Part shown: positions 37,500 through 46,903 of the stretch, in pieces
Layout: each line of letters opens with the position of its first letter
Numbering within the stretch: position 1 is the first letter of the stretch
Assembly: GCA_905250025.1 (NCBI GenBank)
Contig: CAJNOJ010000082.1
Location: 329,718 to 393,717 of the forward strand
Direction: 5' to 3'
Length of the DNA: 64,000 bases
Source of the DNA: Adineta ricciae
Taxonomy: Eukaryota; Rotifera; Eurotatoria; Adinetida; Adinetidae
Notes under the pieces: model-generated
The model's database searches: none
Seen by the model: only the letters and a program-made list of their open reading frames with translations
Told to the model about the DNA's origin: nothing
Translations under genes and position numbers: made by a program

Positions 37500-38703
37500 A
37501 TGAAAGAAGACAAATTAATTGAATATTTGTTTCCATCGAAGAAGAAAAGAAAATCAACAAGTGAAAGTTTGGAAGATAAGCAAAAATATGATGCACGTCT
37601 ATTGGCATTTCTATCCTCAAATAAGGTAATGTGTATGCATATAACAAATTCGGGTGAGATAACATAAAAGTATCAGTTTCAAGACCGAATTCCACAAATA
37701 CTTTGAGCCAATACGAAAAAGATCTTCGGGAGAAAAGGTGTCCTACTCCTTTAAAGTACACTCTTATTACTTTTAGTTGGATGCAACGTTGTACCGTCGG
37801 ATTTTATTACAAATGCCTACAAAAATAATCCCACGCATGGCCAATCCATTACTTCTAGCTGATTTCTTGACAAGCTCATATGAGACCCAAAACAATGCAT
37901 CAAAAATTCTTGCACTACATGGTCTTTACGTATTGTTGACCCAATACAATCTGGAATATCCATTCTTCTTTGGTAAACTCTATGCATTATTAACTGTGGA
38001 TTTGTTCAGTGCGAAATATAAAGCGAGATTTTTCTACCTACTCGATATATTTCTTCAATCCTCGTATGTTAATCTTCGTTTTCATAGAAAATGAGTTTAC
38101 TAAATATTCTATTTAGACATTTGCCAGCAAATTTAGTAGCTAGTTTTGCTAAACGTCTTGCTCGATTAGCTTTATTGATTCCACAACATGATCAATGTTT
38201 AATCATAACATTTATTTACAATTTAATTGTGCGACATCCGACCATTCGAGTGATGATCGATCGACAATCGACTTCATCAGTCAAAGATGACACGTATGCA
38301 CCGGAAGAACGAGATCCAAACAAATCAAATGCCATCGATAGTTCATTATGGGAAATCGAAGTAAAATCACGAACCTCTCACCGGACACCTTTGAAAATCG
38401 ATCGAAATTTCTAGTCACTAACTCATCACCATCATCCCGATGTGGCTACTTGTGCTCTGGCATTGATGTCTCTACGAAAAACGAATCATGAACGAGAGAT
38501 TCATCCGTTGTTGGAAATCGATTACGATGAAGTTCGTATTTTGAAGACTTCTTTGTCTTTCCTTTACGTTCTTTTCTGTTTAGATGTTTGAACATGATTG
38601 CAATCGATCCAATCGGTCTCGGAAGAAAAAAAATAAAACAAAAACAACACCCACTACCGATTGTCCAATCAATTATAATACAGCGATTAGCTTATTTGAT
38701 TGA
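37500..38703 (+). CDS. NOC4L: NOC4L-like ribosome biogenesis protein, N-terminally short
   Basis: NOC4L (Noc4) is a nucleolar CBF/Mak21-family protein needed for small-subunit maturation with Nop14. Five exons (37500-37625, 37777-38063, 38116-38360, 38415-38531, 38584-38703) give 297 aa. The conserved C-terminal domain is present: RMANPLLLADFLTSSYE, LHGLYVLLTQYNLEYPFFFG, AKYKARFFYLLDIFLQSS, HLPANLVASFAKRLARLAL and ESSLWE-like SSLWEIE. Vertebrate NOC4L is about 516 aa, so roughly 220 N-terminal residues are missing. Instead there is a 42-residue Lys-rich start (FPSKKKRKS). An acceptor tattattag lies 7 bp before the ATG, and the remodeler's poly(A) signal is 48 bp upstream of it, so the gene may be trans-spliced as the second gene of an operon. 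Confidence 0.85.
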
Positions 38704-38890
38704 TAATAATTTCGTTGTTTTCTTTTTATTGCAAAAAGAATAAAGATAAAAACATTCTCTCAAAACGAAGCACCTTGCATTGCACGGAATGGGATGTTTA
38801 ATAAAAAGAACAAAAAATGAGGTAGCGTATTAGTTCAGATCTGACAGTTAATCAAAGCAAGAAAAAAGCAAGAAGGCAGAAGTTTTAGCT

Positions 38891-40156
38891 TTAAGGTTTC
38901 GGACGTCGATGCACTTGCATAAACTTGGCTTTCTTTGTAACAGGCTTCTGAGGGTTTCCGAACAGTTTATGATATTCCAATAATAATTCTTTCCAGTAAA
39001 GTTCGACATTCTCCATTGTGAGCGCATTCCAGATAAAATCGCGTCCTTGTCGAGCAATCTTTGCAACCAAACGGTCATTGTTTTGTGCGAATAATAGAAT
39101 ATCTTTGACTTCATGTAAATCGGTCGAAATTGGAATGTAATGATACCATGGTTCAAGACGTTCATAGAAGAATTCAATCCAATCAGATCCAACATGTAAA
39201 ACAAGTGAGCCACATAAAAACAAATGACGTAAGCGAAACGATGCAGCTACACCACGAAAATTGAATAAATATTTGAACTGACAGAAATCTTCATGTTTTA
39301 ATTCACTCGCTGGTGGGTAACCCAATGTGTCTTCGTCCGATTTCCACGCTTGGTTCTTTGTATACTGCGCATCGAGTAATTCAGGACTGTTGCGAGATAA
39401 TAAAACAAGTGGATCACGTTCCGGCGACGTTCGCGAACCACGAAAGAAACCACGAGATTCTTTTTTCGACCATGGGTAAGTTTGGCGAGCTTTGTTTAGT
39501 GTTTGTCTCATAACATCCCATCGACCGATACCTGTTGGATAGACACTACCCAATGCTGGTCCGCCATCCCAGAACGCCCAAGCTGGATAGAGAATGTCTG
39601 TATCATGAGAATCTAATGATTTGCTGAATGAAAAGATTGGGATAGTGGGTTGATTTTGTGGCCAATCGTAAGTATTCAATAAAAACTCCATATCAGGTAA
39701 GGAGTCGATGATGTTGAGAAGAAAGTGTTCGATACCATGATTTCGCGCTGGAAAAATCAATTGATCTTCTGTTTGACGGTATAAACGATGATTGATGATC
39801 TGATAGAGCGTAAGACGATGAGCATGTGCAGTAGCTTCGCTTACAGTTAGCTGTTGTCGTATGCCGTCAATCGATTGATTTTTCCAGTAGGAAAAATCTC
39901 GGTCGATTTGCTGATGAAACACTGTCAGATCTGGATCGTCTGTTCGATTCAAATGATCTTTTTCGGCTTGCTCAATCAATTTAATATATTTCTCCCACTG
40001 TGCATCCGTGGGCGATAACAATGGCTGATTTTCATCACGAAAATACTTCGTTTTCTCATGATTAATGTCGCCTGATTCATACTCAGGTGAAGTATCTATT
40101 TTTGCACACAAGAAGAGATAAATGATAATAATAAGATGCACACCGTGAAATGACAT
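38891..40156 (-). CDS. POGLUT1: POGLUT1/Rumi-like protein O-glucosyltransferase
   Basis: CAP10-family glycosyltransferase (GT90) that adds O-glucose to Ser in EGF repeats of Notch and related proteins in the ER. It is a single exon of 421 aa. MSFHGVHLIIIIYLFLCAKI is a signal peptide. Family matches are WEKYIKLIEQAEKD, HGIEHFLLNIIDSLPDMEF, ILYPAWAFWDGGPAL, RGFFRGSRTSPERDPLVLLS, FNFRGVAASFRLRHLFLCGS and SDWIEFFYERLEPWYHYIP. The likely catalytic acid region (LPDMEF) and the donor-binding Arg-rich segment (GFFRGSRTSPERD) are intact. The C-terminus is HRRPKP, without the KTEL-type ER-retrieval signal of the human enzyme. It is intronless although its neighbours are intron-rich. The ATG at 40154-40156 was chosen because it begins the signal peptide. 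Confidence 0.93.
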   Translation of the reverse strand: MSFHGVHLIIIIYLFLCAKIDTSPEYESGDINHEKTKYFRDENQPLLSPTDAQWEKYIKLIEQAEKDHLNRTDDPDLTVFHQQIDRDFSYWKNQSIDGIRQQLTVSEATAHAHRLTLYQIINHRLYRQTEDQLIFPARNHGIEHFLLNIIDSLPDMEFLLNTYDWPQNQPTIPIFSFSKSLDSHDTDILYPAWAFWDGGPALGSVYPTGIGRWDVMRQTLNKARQTYPWSKKESRGFFRGSRTSPERDPLVLLSRNSPELLDAQYTKNQAWKSDEDTLGYPPASELKHEDFCQFKYLFNFRGVAASFRLRHLFLCGSLVLHVGSDWIEFFYERLEPWYHYIPISTDLHEVKDILLFAQNNDRLVAKIARQGRDFIWNALTMENVELYWKELLLEYHKLFGNPQKPVTKKAKFMQVHRRPKP

Positions 40157-40677
40157 TCTTTTATTCACAAGCAAGCTATTCGAAATGAGTATTTTTTATT
40201 CGTTCTTCGGATTGTAACTGCGTTGTATAAATAAGAGATTAATAAATCATTAAAGCGACATCTATCGAAAAACAAATATTGTTGTTGTGTTTTTTTTCTT
40301 TTTCATTACAGTTTATTTTCGCTGACTGAAAAGTAAAATAAGTTTTTTTTTGCTCGAGAAAATTGACTTGATTATCTTTTAAAGAAAATTATTCCCATTT
40401 GAAGACTGATTGTTTTTTTTCTGGATTTTTTATTCCGTCTTTATGTTGTTTTTGTATCCGAATATATTTGTTTATTTGTTTATGAAAAAATTCCAAGATA
40501 AAACGCGTTAGGTCACCATACGATCTATCTCTGCTATCTGCATGGCTTTTACGCAAACAATCTACGACTTTTCTCCTGTTATTTTCTTTCATCATTGTCT
40601 TTCTTCTCGATTTCACACATAATGTATTCATTTCAGATTTGTTTTTTTATTATTTAATTTTGTAAATTGAATTTTCA
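40157..40677. other. Divergent promoter region
   Basis: A 521-bp AT-rich gap between the divergent POGLUT1 and bZIP genes, with several poly-T runs. An acceptor-like catttcag lies at about 40629-40636, upstream of the bZIP ATG. No protein is recognised. Confidence 0.45.
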
Positions 40678-42320
40678 ATGCAAGCAGACGAAGCAGAATT
40701 CGAAGGAGTATCAAATACATTAGATACTCCATCAATAATGACACCAAATATTGTTCTGCCACTCCAGACATACAAACCGTCATTTCTTTCAATGGATTCC
40801 ACACCTACAGCTGACAATAATAACACGAATCATAAACCGTCGAATTTGTCTTCTATGGATACGAAGACAAACGGTGAAATGCCATTAACGTCGGCCGATG
40901 TGAAAGTATCGAGAATCGAAGATGAACTGAAGCAAAGTTTAAGTGAACCACGTAAGCCAACACCGTCGCCATTTCAAAAAATGTCATCAACGCCCGTTTT
41001 CAACTTGGATAAACCAGTTCCTGTCATAGTTACCGATGATGGAATAGCAGTTGAAGTACCATCAACAGCAGATGTATGATACGAGCTTTTAATGAGTCAT
41101 CAATCACTTTGTATTTGTGTATAGGTTGTTAAAGAACTAGAAGCATTGACAAATGTAAATCCGTTAACGCTTCAAGAGAAATCATTAACCAATGAATCAA
41201 CTGAACGTGAAGCAAGTACAATGAATGGTGATAATATTCGTTATGATTCTCCGCCAACAACAAATATGGGCAATATTGTCTCTCCGAAGAAGAAATTCCT
41301 TATTCGAAGTCAATCCCATACCGAGCCGACGTCATCAATACAGAATAATAATAATATTAATTCTCAATCTCAAAAAAGTGATAATAGTATTTCAAATACA
41401 CAAAATGGTTTCGATGACGAAAATTCAATGGATGATTCTATGAATAACACTTTTGCACGTATACCAGATCTACACACAGGAACACATTCAAGTGACACTC
41501 ATGTGAATAATAATCATCAGTTCAAATCTACCATAGATAATTCCAATGATCCAAATATACAACTAAGATTAGATCAAAATAGTTTATCACATTCGCTGAA
41601 TAAACAACAAACTATTATTATGAACAGTATTAACCAGAATAAACGACCGTATCCACAAGCTAATCTTGGTAGAACATAGATTGTTCGAGTTTAACCGTAT
41701 ATATCTGTTTCTCTCTCTCTCTTATTTTAGGTACGGGTAATCCGGCAATGACAAAAACAGGTACAATAATCATTCCACAGTCATCATTAAATGAGGTGTC
41801 ATCAAGTGATTTATCAACGAATGTGAAACGTCAAAGAACAGTTCCAATACCAATGAATGCAACAAGTATGAGTTTTCGTTCACCATTTCTATCCTCATCA
41901 ACATCTGGTAATGCATCGCACGCAATACCATCGACAACAAACAATTCGAATACAAATGTGGGTACAGAGGATCAACGAAAGAAACAAATTCGTGATAGCA
42001 ATCGTGAAGCAGCACGCCGTTGTCGAGAACGTCGCCGGCAGTACATTGAACAGCTCGAAGGAAACTTAGAACAGTATAAATTACAAATAAAACAATTGAG
42101 TGACAAATTAGCACGTGTTGAACGCGAAAATACTCAATTACGAGCAATTCTATCTGAAACGAAAATTCTCCATCCATCCTCACATCTTGCCATCAGTGAC
42201 TCCCATGTTGAATATACAAATGTTATTGCAGCGAATTCGATTGACCACATTTCCGATTCGAACCATCACGCGGAGAGTGGAGTTATTCAAAGGAACTATA
42301 TTAATAGAAATAATCTTTAG
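40678..42320 (+). CDS. bZIP transcription factor, CREB/ATF type
   Basis: Three exons (40678-41073, 41125-41668, 41731-42320) sum to 510 codons, giving 509 aa. The C-terminal third holds a basic region, KKQIRDSNREAARRCRERRR, with the invariant Asn and Arg (N...AARRCR). A leucine zipper follows, starting IEQLEGNLEQYKLQIKQL and continuing with heptad Leu. Cys within AARRCRxRR is typical of the ATF2/7, CREB and Fos/Jun groups. Upstream, SEPRKPTPSPFQKMSSTPVF recalls the Thr-Pro phosphorylation segment of ATF2, but no zinc finger is seen, so orthology to ATF2 is unproven. Most of the protein is disordered and Asn/Ser-rich. It is first in an operon-like run with the two LDLa genes. Confidence 0.88.
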
Positions 42321-42937
42321 TCTTCCAGTAATTTTCTTTTTTTTTTAACCATATATGTCCATCAGTAAGAGGATACTGTTTATTTTATTTTATTTTTTTT
42401 GAAAAAAACAAATCCATATAGAAAAGGGATATCACAGTGTTAAGCCGGTTTATTCTTTCTTTCTTTCTTCATGTACATTCTGTCTCCGCAGAAAAACCTA
42501 TTTTCTTTCTTGCAGTGACTTGTTTTTCTTTTTCTTTGTAGTGCTATATTGTCATTGTATATAAACGTAGTAAAACAACTTTCTATCTACTACTACCACT
42601 AACTTTCCCCCTTCATTTTATGTGTGGAGCAAAATCAAAGTTTCTATATTTTTCTTGTTTCTGTTTGTCCTGATAGATCTTATTGTATCGCTTGAGCATA
42701 GGTGTATATGCGATGATAATTTTTATTTATCTTTTATGCTCTTGGTTATTTGACTGTCATATGTCTTTATATATTTATGTACTCACTTTGCCATCAATAT
42801 CCTTCATGTTATAAGTATGTTTTTATTTTTTTTTCTGCTCTTGTTTAAAAATATATTGTTTTGTGTATGGAAAAAAAACTGAATTTAAAAATAAAAAAAC
42901 AATATTAATTGATTGAAAAGTTTGTTTTATTTTTTAG
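42321..42937. other. bZIP 3' untranslated region and inter-cistron spacer
   Basis: T-rich sequence with long pyrimidine runs and no open frame of note. An AATA-rich poly(A) signal lies at about 42889-42895, followed 42 bp later by the acceptor ttttttag that directly abuts the ATG of the LDLa gene at 42938. Confidence 0.5.
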
Positions 42938-44170
42938 ATGAATATGCGATTTCTCATCTTTATTTGTTTCATAGCAAGCGTTTCTTCATCTGTCGATAGA
43001 TGTAAGTTCGCTTTTTTTATTCTGTTTTGGTTGATTTCATTCGATTATTCTAGTTCTAATCCATTCTATCGATGATTGCTGGGCAATCGAGACAAATAAT
43101 ACCATCACAGATGCACATAGCGCACTGATTAGTTTCTCACCCATACTTGCTGAAAAGATCGATCCTTGTTCAGTGCATATAACTAATCCATGGATATCAG
43201 AAATACAAAATGGTTTTGGAGTCTATCTTCCCCATGGTATGGATTGCTCATCGATTATAACTATCGAATGTCTACCGGGCAGCGCTCTCTTTCAACACGT
43301 ATGTTTTAACATGAGAGAAGCGGAGGAAAGTCACTTGTGAATCTCATTTCAGACAATGCCTTCATCTGTTCAATATACATGTCGAACGAATGCAAGCGGT
43401 ATCGTTATGCCATGCAATTCGATTTCATTGACATCGAAACGGAATGTCTCTTATCAAGGATCTAGACGGGTCGTCGATGTTCAACTTGTTGCGTTAGCAA
43501 AAGGTCCGCTACGAAGATTTGTTTTGCTCAATTTAGTTATCAATGTAATTTGCTATTTAGAACCATGCATGAATAAAGATCTATTCTTTCAATGTCCCAA
43601 AGATTATCCTCGTTCATGTATTGCTCGAAAACTTCGATGTAATGGACGGACCGAATGTTTCAGTGGAGATGATGAATATCACTGTGAACGTAAGGTGAAA
43701 AGATCGAATAGTTTGTCGAAATTTTCTTGCTTTTAATTTAGATTCTTACGGAGAAGGTTACCTTCCACTGGGACTAATCATTCTTCTGATAATAGGATTT
43801 CTCTTTGTCGTTTGTATTGTGTCAACAAGTGAGTTCTTTTTTTCGTATACACTATCCTATCTATTTCTTTTATTTGTTAGTTTTTGCATGTTGTTTCTGT
43901 CGGGCTGCATGCCACGCAATTATTCGTCGTTTTCATCCATCGAAAAAACAGAAACTGTTTCAAAGTACATAAATATTCAACTGTCTCCGACTTTTATTCA
44001 TTGTTTTCAAATATTTAGAAAACGATACGACGATGGTTACGGGTGAAGATGCTGGTCTAATGAGAGGTCTTACCACATCGCATGTCGTCGAGGCTCTACC
44101 TCAACAACATGCTGAACCGGCACCATTAATTATCGATTCAACAAAACCTGTTTATCCTCATCTCTCATGA
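42938..44170 (+). CDS. Single-pass membrane protein with LDLa module (copy 1)
   Basis: I recognise the architecture but no named family. Exons 42938-43001, 43054-43298, 43353-43689, 43742-43828 and 44019-44170 give 294 aa. A signal peptide (MNMRFLIFICFIASVSSS) is followed by about 170 residues with paired Cys and N-glycosylation sites. Then comes one LDL-receptor class A module (CIARKLRCNGRTECFSGDDE, with the acidic Ca2+-binding cluster), a membrane helix (LGLIILLIIGFLFVVCIV) and a short cytoplasmic tail. Within exon 3, positions 43504-43560 (57 nt) look like an intron ending tttag that is in frame and stop-free. It could be spliced out or retained, adding 19 hydrophobic residues. The next gene has the same layout, so the pair probably arose by tandem duplication. 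Confidence 0.8.
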
Positions 44171-44485
44171 TGTCAAACATCTCAACATACATATGTACGA
44201 ATACATCTAATTAATCAATTTAATGTGGATCTTCTCTTGTCGGATACATATTCATAATCTCGCTGATACTTTTTTTTCTTCTTTTTCCTTTCTCTTTCTT
44301 CCAAGTCAGATAATGTTCGACTACTTTTGTGAATATCATTTCTTGATATGTTTTGGCTGAGGGCATTTTTTTTGCTTCCTATTGAATGAATCTTTCACTG
44401 AAATGAAATGTAAATGTTTGTCATATCATGAATAAAATCTCTCTCATCTGTCATATAAATAACATATTCTCATGATCTATTTCAG

Positions 44486-45627
44486 ATGTTAGTTTATAGT
44501 TTTCTTATCCCTTTTCTATTATTATCACCATTATCGGCTAAAGTCACATATTGTAAGAAGAAAAATTTCTAATCAAGACCAGCGTACATCTTACACTTTC
44601 ATTTAGTTAATCTCGAGAATATTTATGGACCTTATTGCAACGCACAGAATACATTCACACTTGATGCCGGTGTTGTTCGATATGCTGGGTATGTTATCCA
44701 AGAAAGGATTCTCTTGATATGAATATCTGCGGGATTTAGAACACCATGGCTTGGTAAATGTGAACTAAACCTACAAAGTTGCTGTTTACCAATGTTGAAC
44801 AGTTCATCTCTTGCTGCTAATTTATCAGTCTCAACGAGATTTTATATTCACTTGTTGAAACCACCTACGTGTCGAACAGAATTTGTAATTATTGAAGCTG
44901 AAACCGGTGAAATGGTAATAAATCTACTATGATTGAGGAAGAAGCATAAACATTGACTATCTTTACAGATTTCTATTGATTGTAATACGACAGAAGGTGC
45001 TGAATACTATTTGGACACGGAACGACTAAAAATAATCTATCATCGATTAGAAAAATTTCCAATCTCGAAGTTTTCAATGGTTGTCACACCATTGAAATTC
45101 AAAACACGTAAATATCTTCGAAGAAAGAATAAGACGAGCATTGACTTGCAAATTTCCATTTTTAGGAATGTTTACACCGTGCGGTTTCGATTGTTTTACA
45201 GATACGTTTTGTATCGATCGTAGTCTCGTATGTGATCGATATCAAAACTGTCCGAATCGCGTTGATGAATCCCATTGTGAATACAGTACGTTTTACTTTA
45301 TGACTTCCAACTTTATTGTATCATTTGCATATCTAGGTCATAATCGGCCATCGTTATCGTTTCATGGGAAAGTGGCTCTTTTTGCCGTTCTCTTGATTAT
45401 CATATCAGTCGATGTTTCATCGATATTGATTTGTTATTTCTGTTGTGGAATCTCCAATCGAAATCGTTCGGGTTCAAAAGATCGAAAGGCCGGTACGTAG
45501 AGTCAAACGGCGTTCGTCTTTTATGACATCTTTCTTTTTTTTTCTTCTAGCTCCAACAACTATAGAAGAAGGTGCTGCTCCTGGAACCCCTCTTTTGCAA
45601 TCAACCACACCTGACGATAATAATTAA
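44486..45627 (+). CDS. Single-pass membrane protein with LDLa module (copy 2)
   Basis: Seven exons (44486-44552, 44607-44688, 44740-44914, 44969-45107, 45166-45285, 45337-45492, 45551-45627) give 271 aa. The layout is as in the preceding gene: signal peptide MLVYSFLIPFLLLSPLSA, a Cys-containing ectodomain with N-glycosylation sites, one LDLa module (CFTDTFCIDRSLVCDRYQNC, then DESHCE), a membrane helix (VALFAVLLIIISVDVSSILI) followed by a Cys-rich juxtamembrane patch (CYFCCG), and a short Pro/Thr-rich tail. Sequence identity with copy 1 is low outside the LDLa module, so the duplication is old or the layouts converged. The ATG directly follows an acceptor (atttcag), and copy 1's AATAAA (44431-44436) is about 50 bp upstream. 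Confidence 0.8.
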
Positions 45628-45869
45628 TCTCATTTTTTAAAAATACTTGGTGCTTATTTTTACCATATCTTTTTCTACCTTTATATTTTCTATCCGACAT
45701 CTACGCTTTGTCGTCTTTGACCGTGCAGATAAAATAGATTTTGTTCTTTCTCTTTTTTTTTCTACAAATCAGTCAGCCTAGTTTTTATTCATTTCAATTC
45801 TGCTTGTTTTCGATGATTCATTTATGACTTGAATGCATTGAATAGACATAAATGACTCGAAAAGCGAAT

Positions 45870-45920
45870 CTCATCCGACTTATTCATCCAGAACTGGTTT
45901 CTGAACAAGTCATCATCGGA
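45870..45920 (-). promoter_or_regulatory. Candidate SECIS element in the GPx 3' untranslated region
   Basis: Read on the minus strand, about 45 nt after the GPx stop codon, the sequence has the SECIS core pattern: ATGA within ATGATGACTTGTTCAG (45901-45916), an unpaired AAA in the apical loop (45898-45900), then CTGG and a GGATG/GAT segment at about 45872-45876. ACTTGTTCAG can pair with CTGGAT...AAGT, leaving a small bulge. The fold was done by eye only. The position and the in-frame TGA in the gene support the call. Confidence 0.6.
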
Positions 45921-45963
45921 CAGAACGAAATGAATAAAAACAAATGCGCCTCTATTTTTCTGT

Positions 45964-46776
45964 TTACTTTTCGAAATATTTTTTCATCTGGAGAAGTTTT
46001 TCAATAAATTGTCGAATGAATAGTGGTTCAGCATCACTATCGAATCTCATTATTGGATGTCCATTGAAATCAATAAGAAACTTCTCGAAATTCCATCGAA
46101 TATCATCGGAATGATGTGGTTCGTAGAATATCGCCGTATGATCTTCGAAATCCTTTCTCGGCGATGGTATACATGACTTGAGATATTCGTACAAAGGGTG
46201 TTGTTTCTTTCCGTTGACATCCACAAGCCAAAAGAGAGGAAATTTCGGAGTAAAATCATTTCCGGGTCGTACATATTTTAGACCATTTAACAGTTCAAGT
46301 TTGCTTTCAGCTGGTTCTTGATAACCGAATTGATTACATGGAATAGCGAGAATGGTAAATAGATTCGTCGAAGCGAACTCTTCTTGTAATGCATTCAATT
46401 GAAGATATTGAAATGTAACACGTCAGAATGTCGCGACATTCACAATTAAACATAATTGATTTCTATATTTTGATAGAGATTGTTTGCTCAAATCAAGATC
46501 TTCTAGCTCAAAATCGTAGATCGTTCGAGTATGTAGACATGTACGACAACGTGCGAATGGTATACGATTATTTTTGTCTTGAACTAAGGAGAAGAAAATA
46601 CGATTGTTTTCCTTCGATTAGAAAAACCATTTACAGTATTTCATATCAAGCGTAACGGTTGAGTAGTGTTTAAGAAGATCTGTGATCATATCTCGTTGTA
46701 GATACTGGGTTTTTTTCCGTTCGTTGTCGTCAGTTGAATCTTTGCCCTTGACCGCAGTGATAGGTAACATCGACAT
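45964..46776 (-). CDS. Selenocysteine glutathione peroxidase
   Basis: Reduces hydroperoxides with glutathione or another thiol. Two exons (46635-46776 and 45964-46583, intron 51 bp) give 253 aa if the in-frame TGA at 46423-46425 is read as selenocysteine (Sec101). Its context is VNVATF-U-RVTFQYLQLNALQEEF, where family members have U-GLT. The rest of the catalytic tetrad is present: Gln in PCNQFGYQEP, and Trp and Asn in DIRWNFEKFL. GLKYVRPGNDFTPKFPLF and NFEKFLIDFNGHPIMRF resemble the vertebrate GPx3/GPx6 type. The N-terminal 50 residues are charged and lack a clear signal peptide. An ordinary ORF caller would start at the Met after the Sec codon and lose the active site. A candidate SECIS follows the stop. 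Confidence 0.88.
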
Positions 46777-46903
46777 TTTTTTTTCTCGTCTTTCTCCTTG
46801 CGTTTTAATATGTAAGGAAGAAAGAGAACAAAAAGGGAATTTGTATAAAAATGAAAGAGGCTCGTAGCAACGTAATGATTATTTATTTGTTTTTCAGATC
46901 ACA

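Noticed and set aside
46428-46867. Plus-strand open frames over the GPx N-terminal exons
   Set aside because: The minus strand here encodes conserved GPx sequence including the Sec codon. The plus-strand frames show no similarity.
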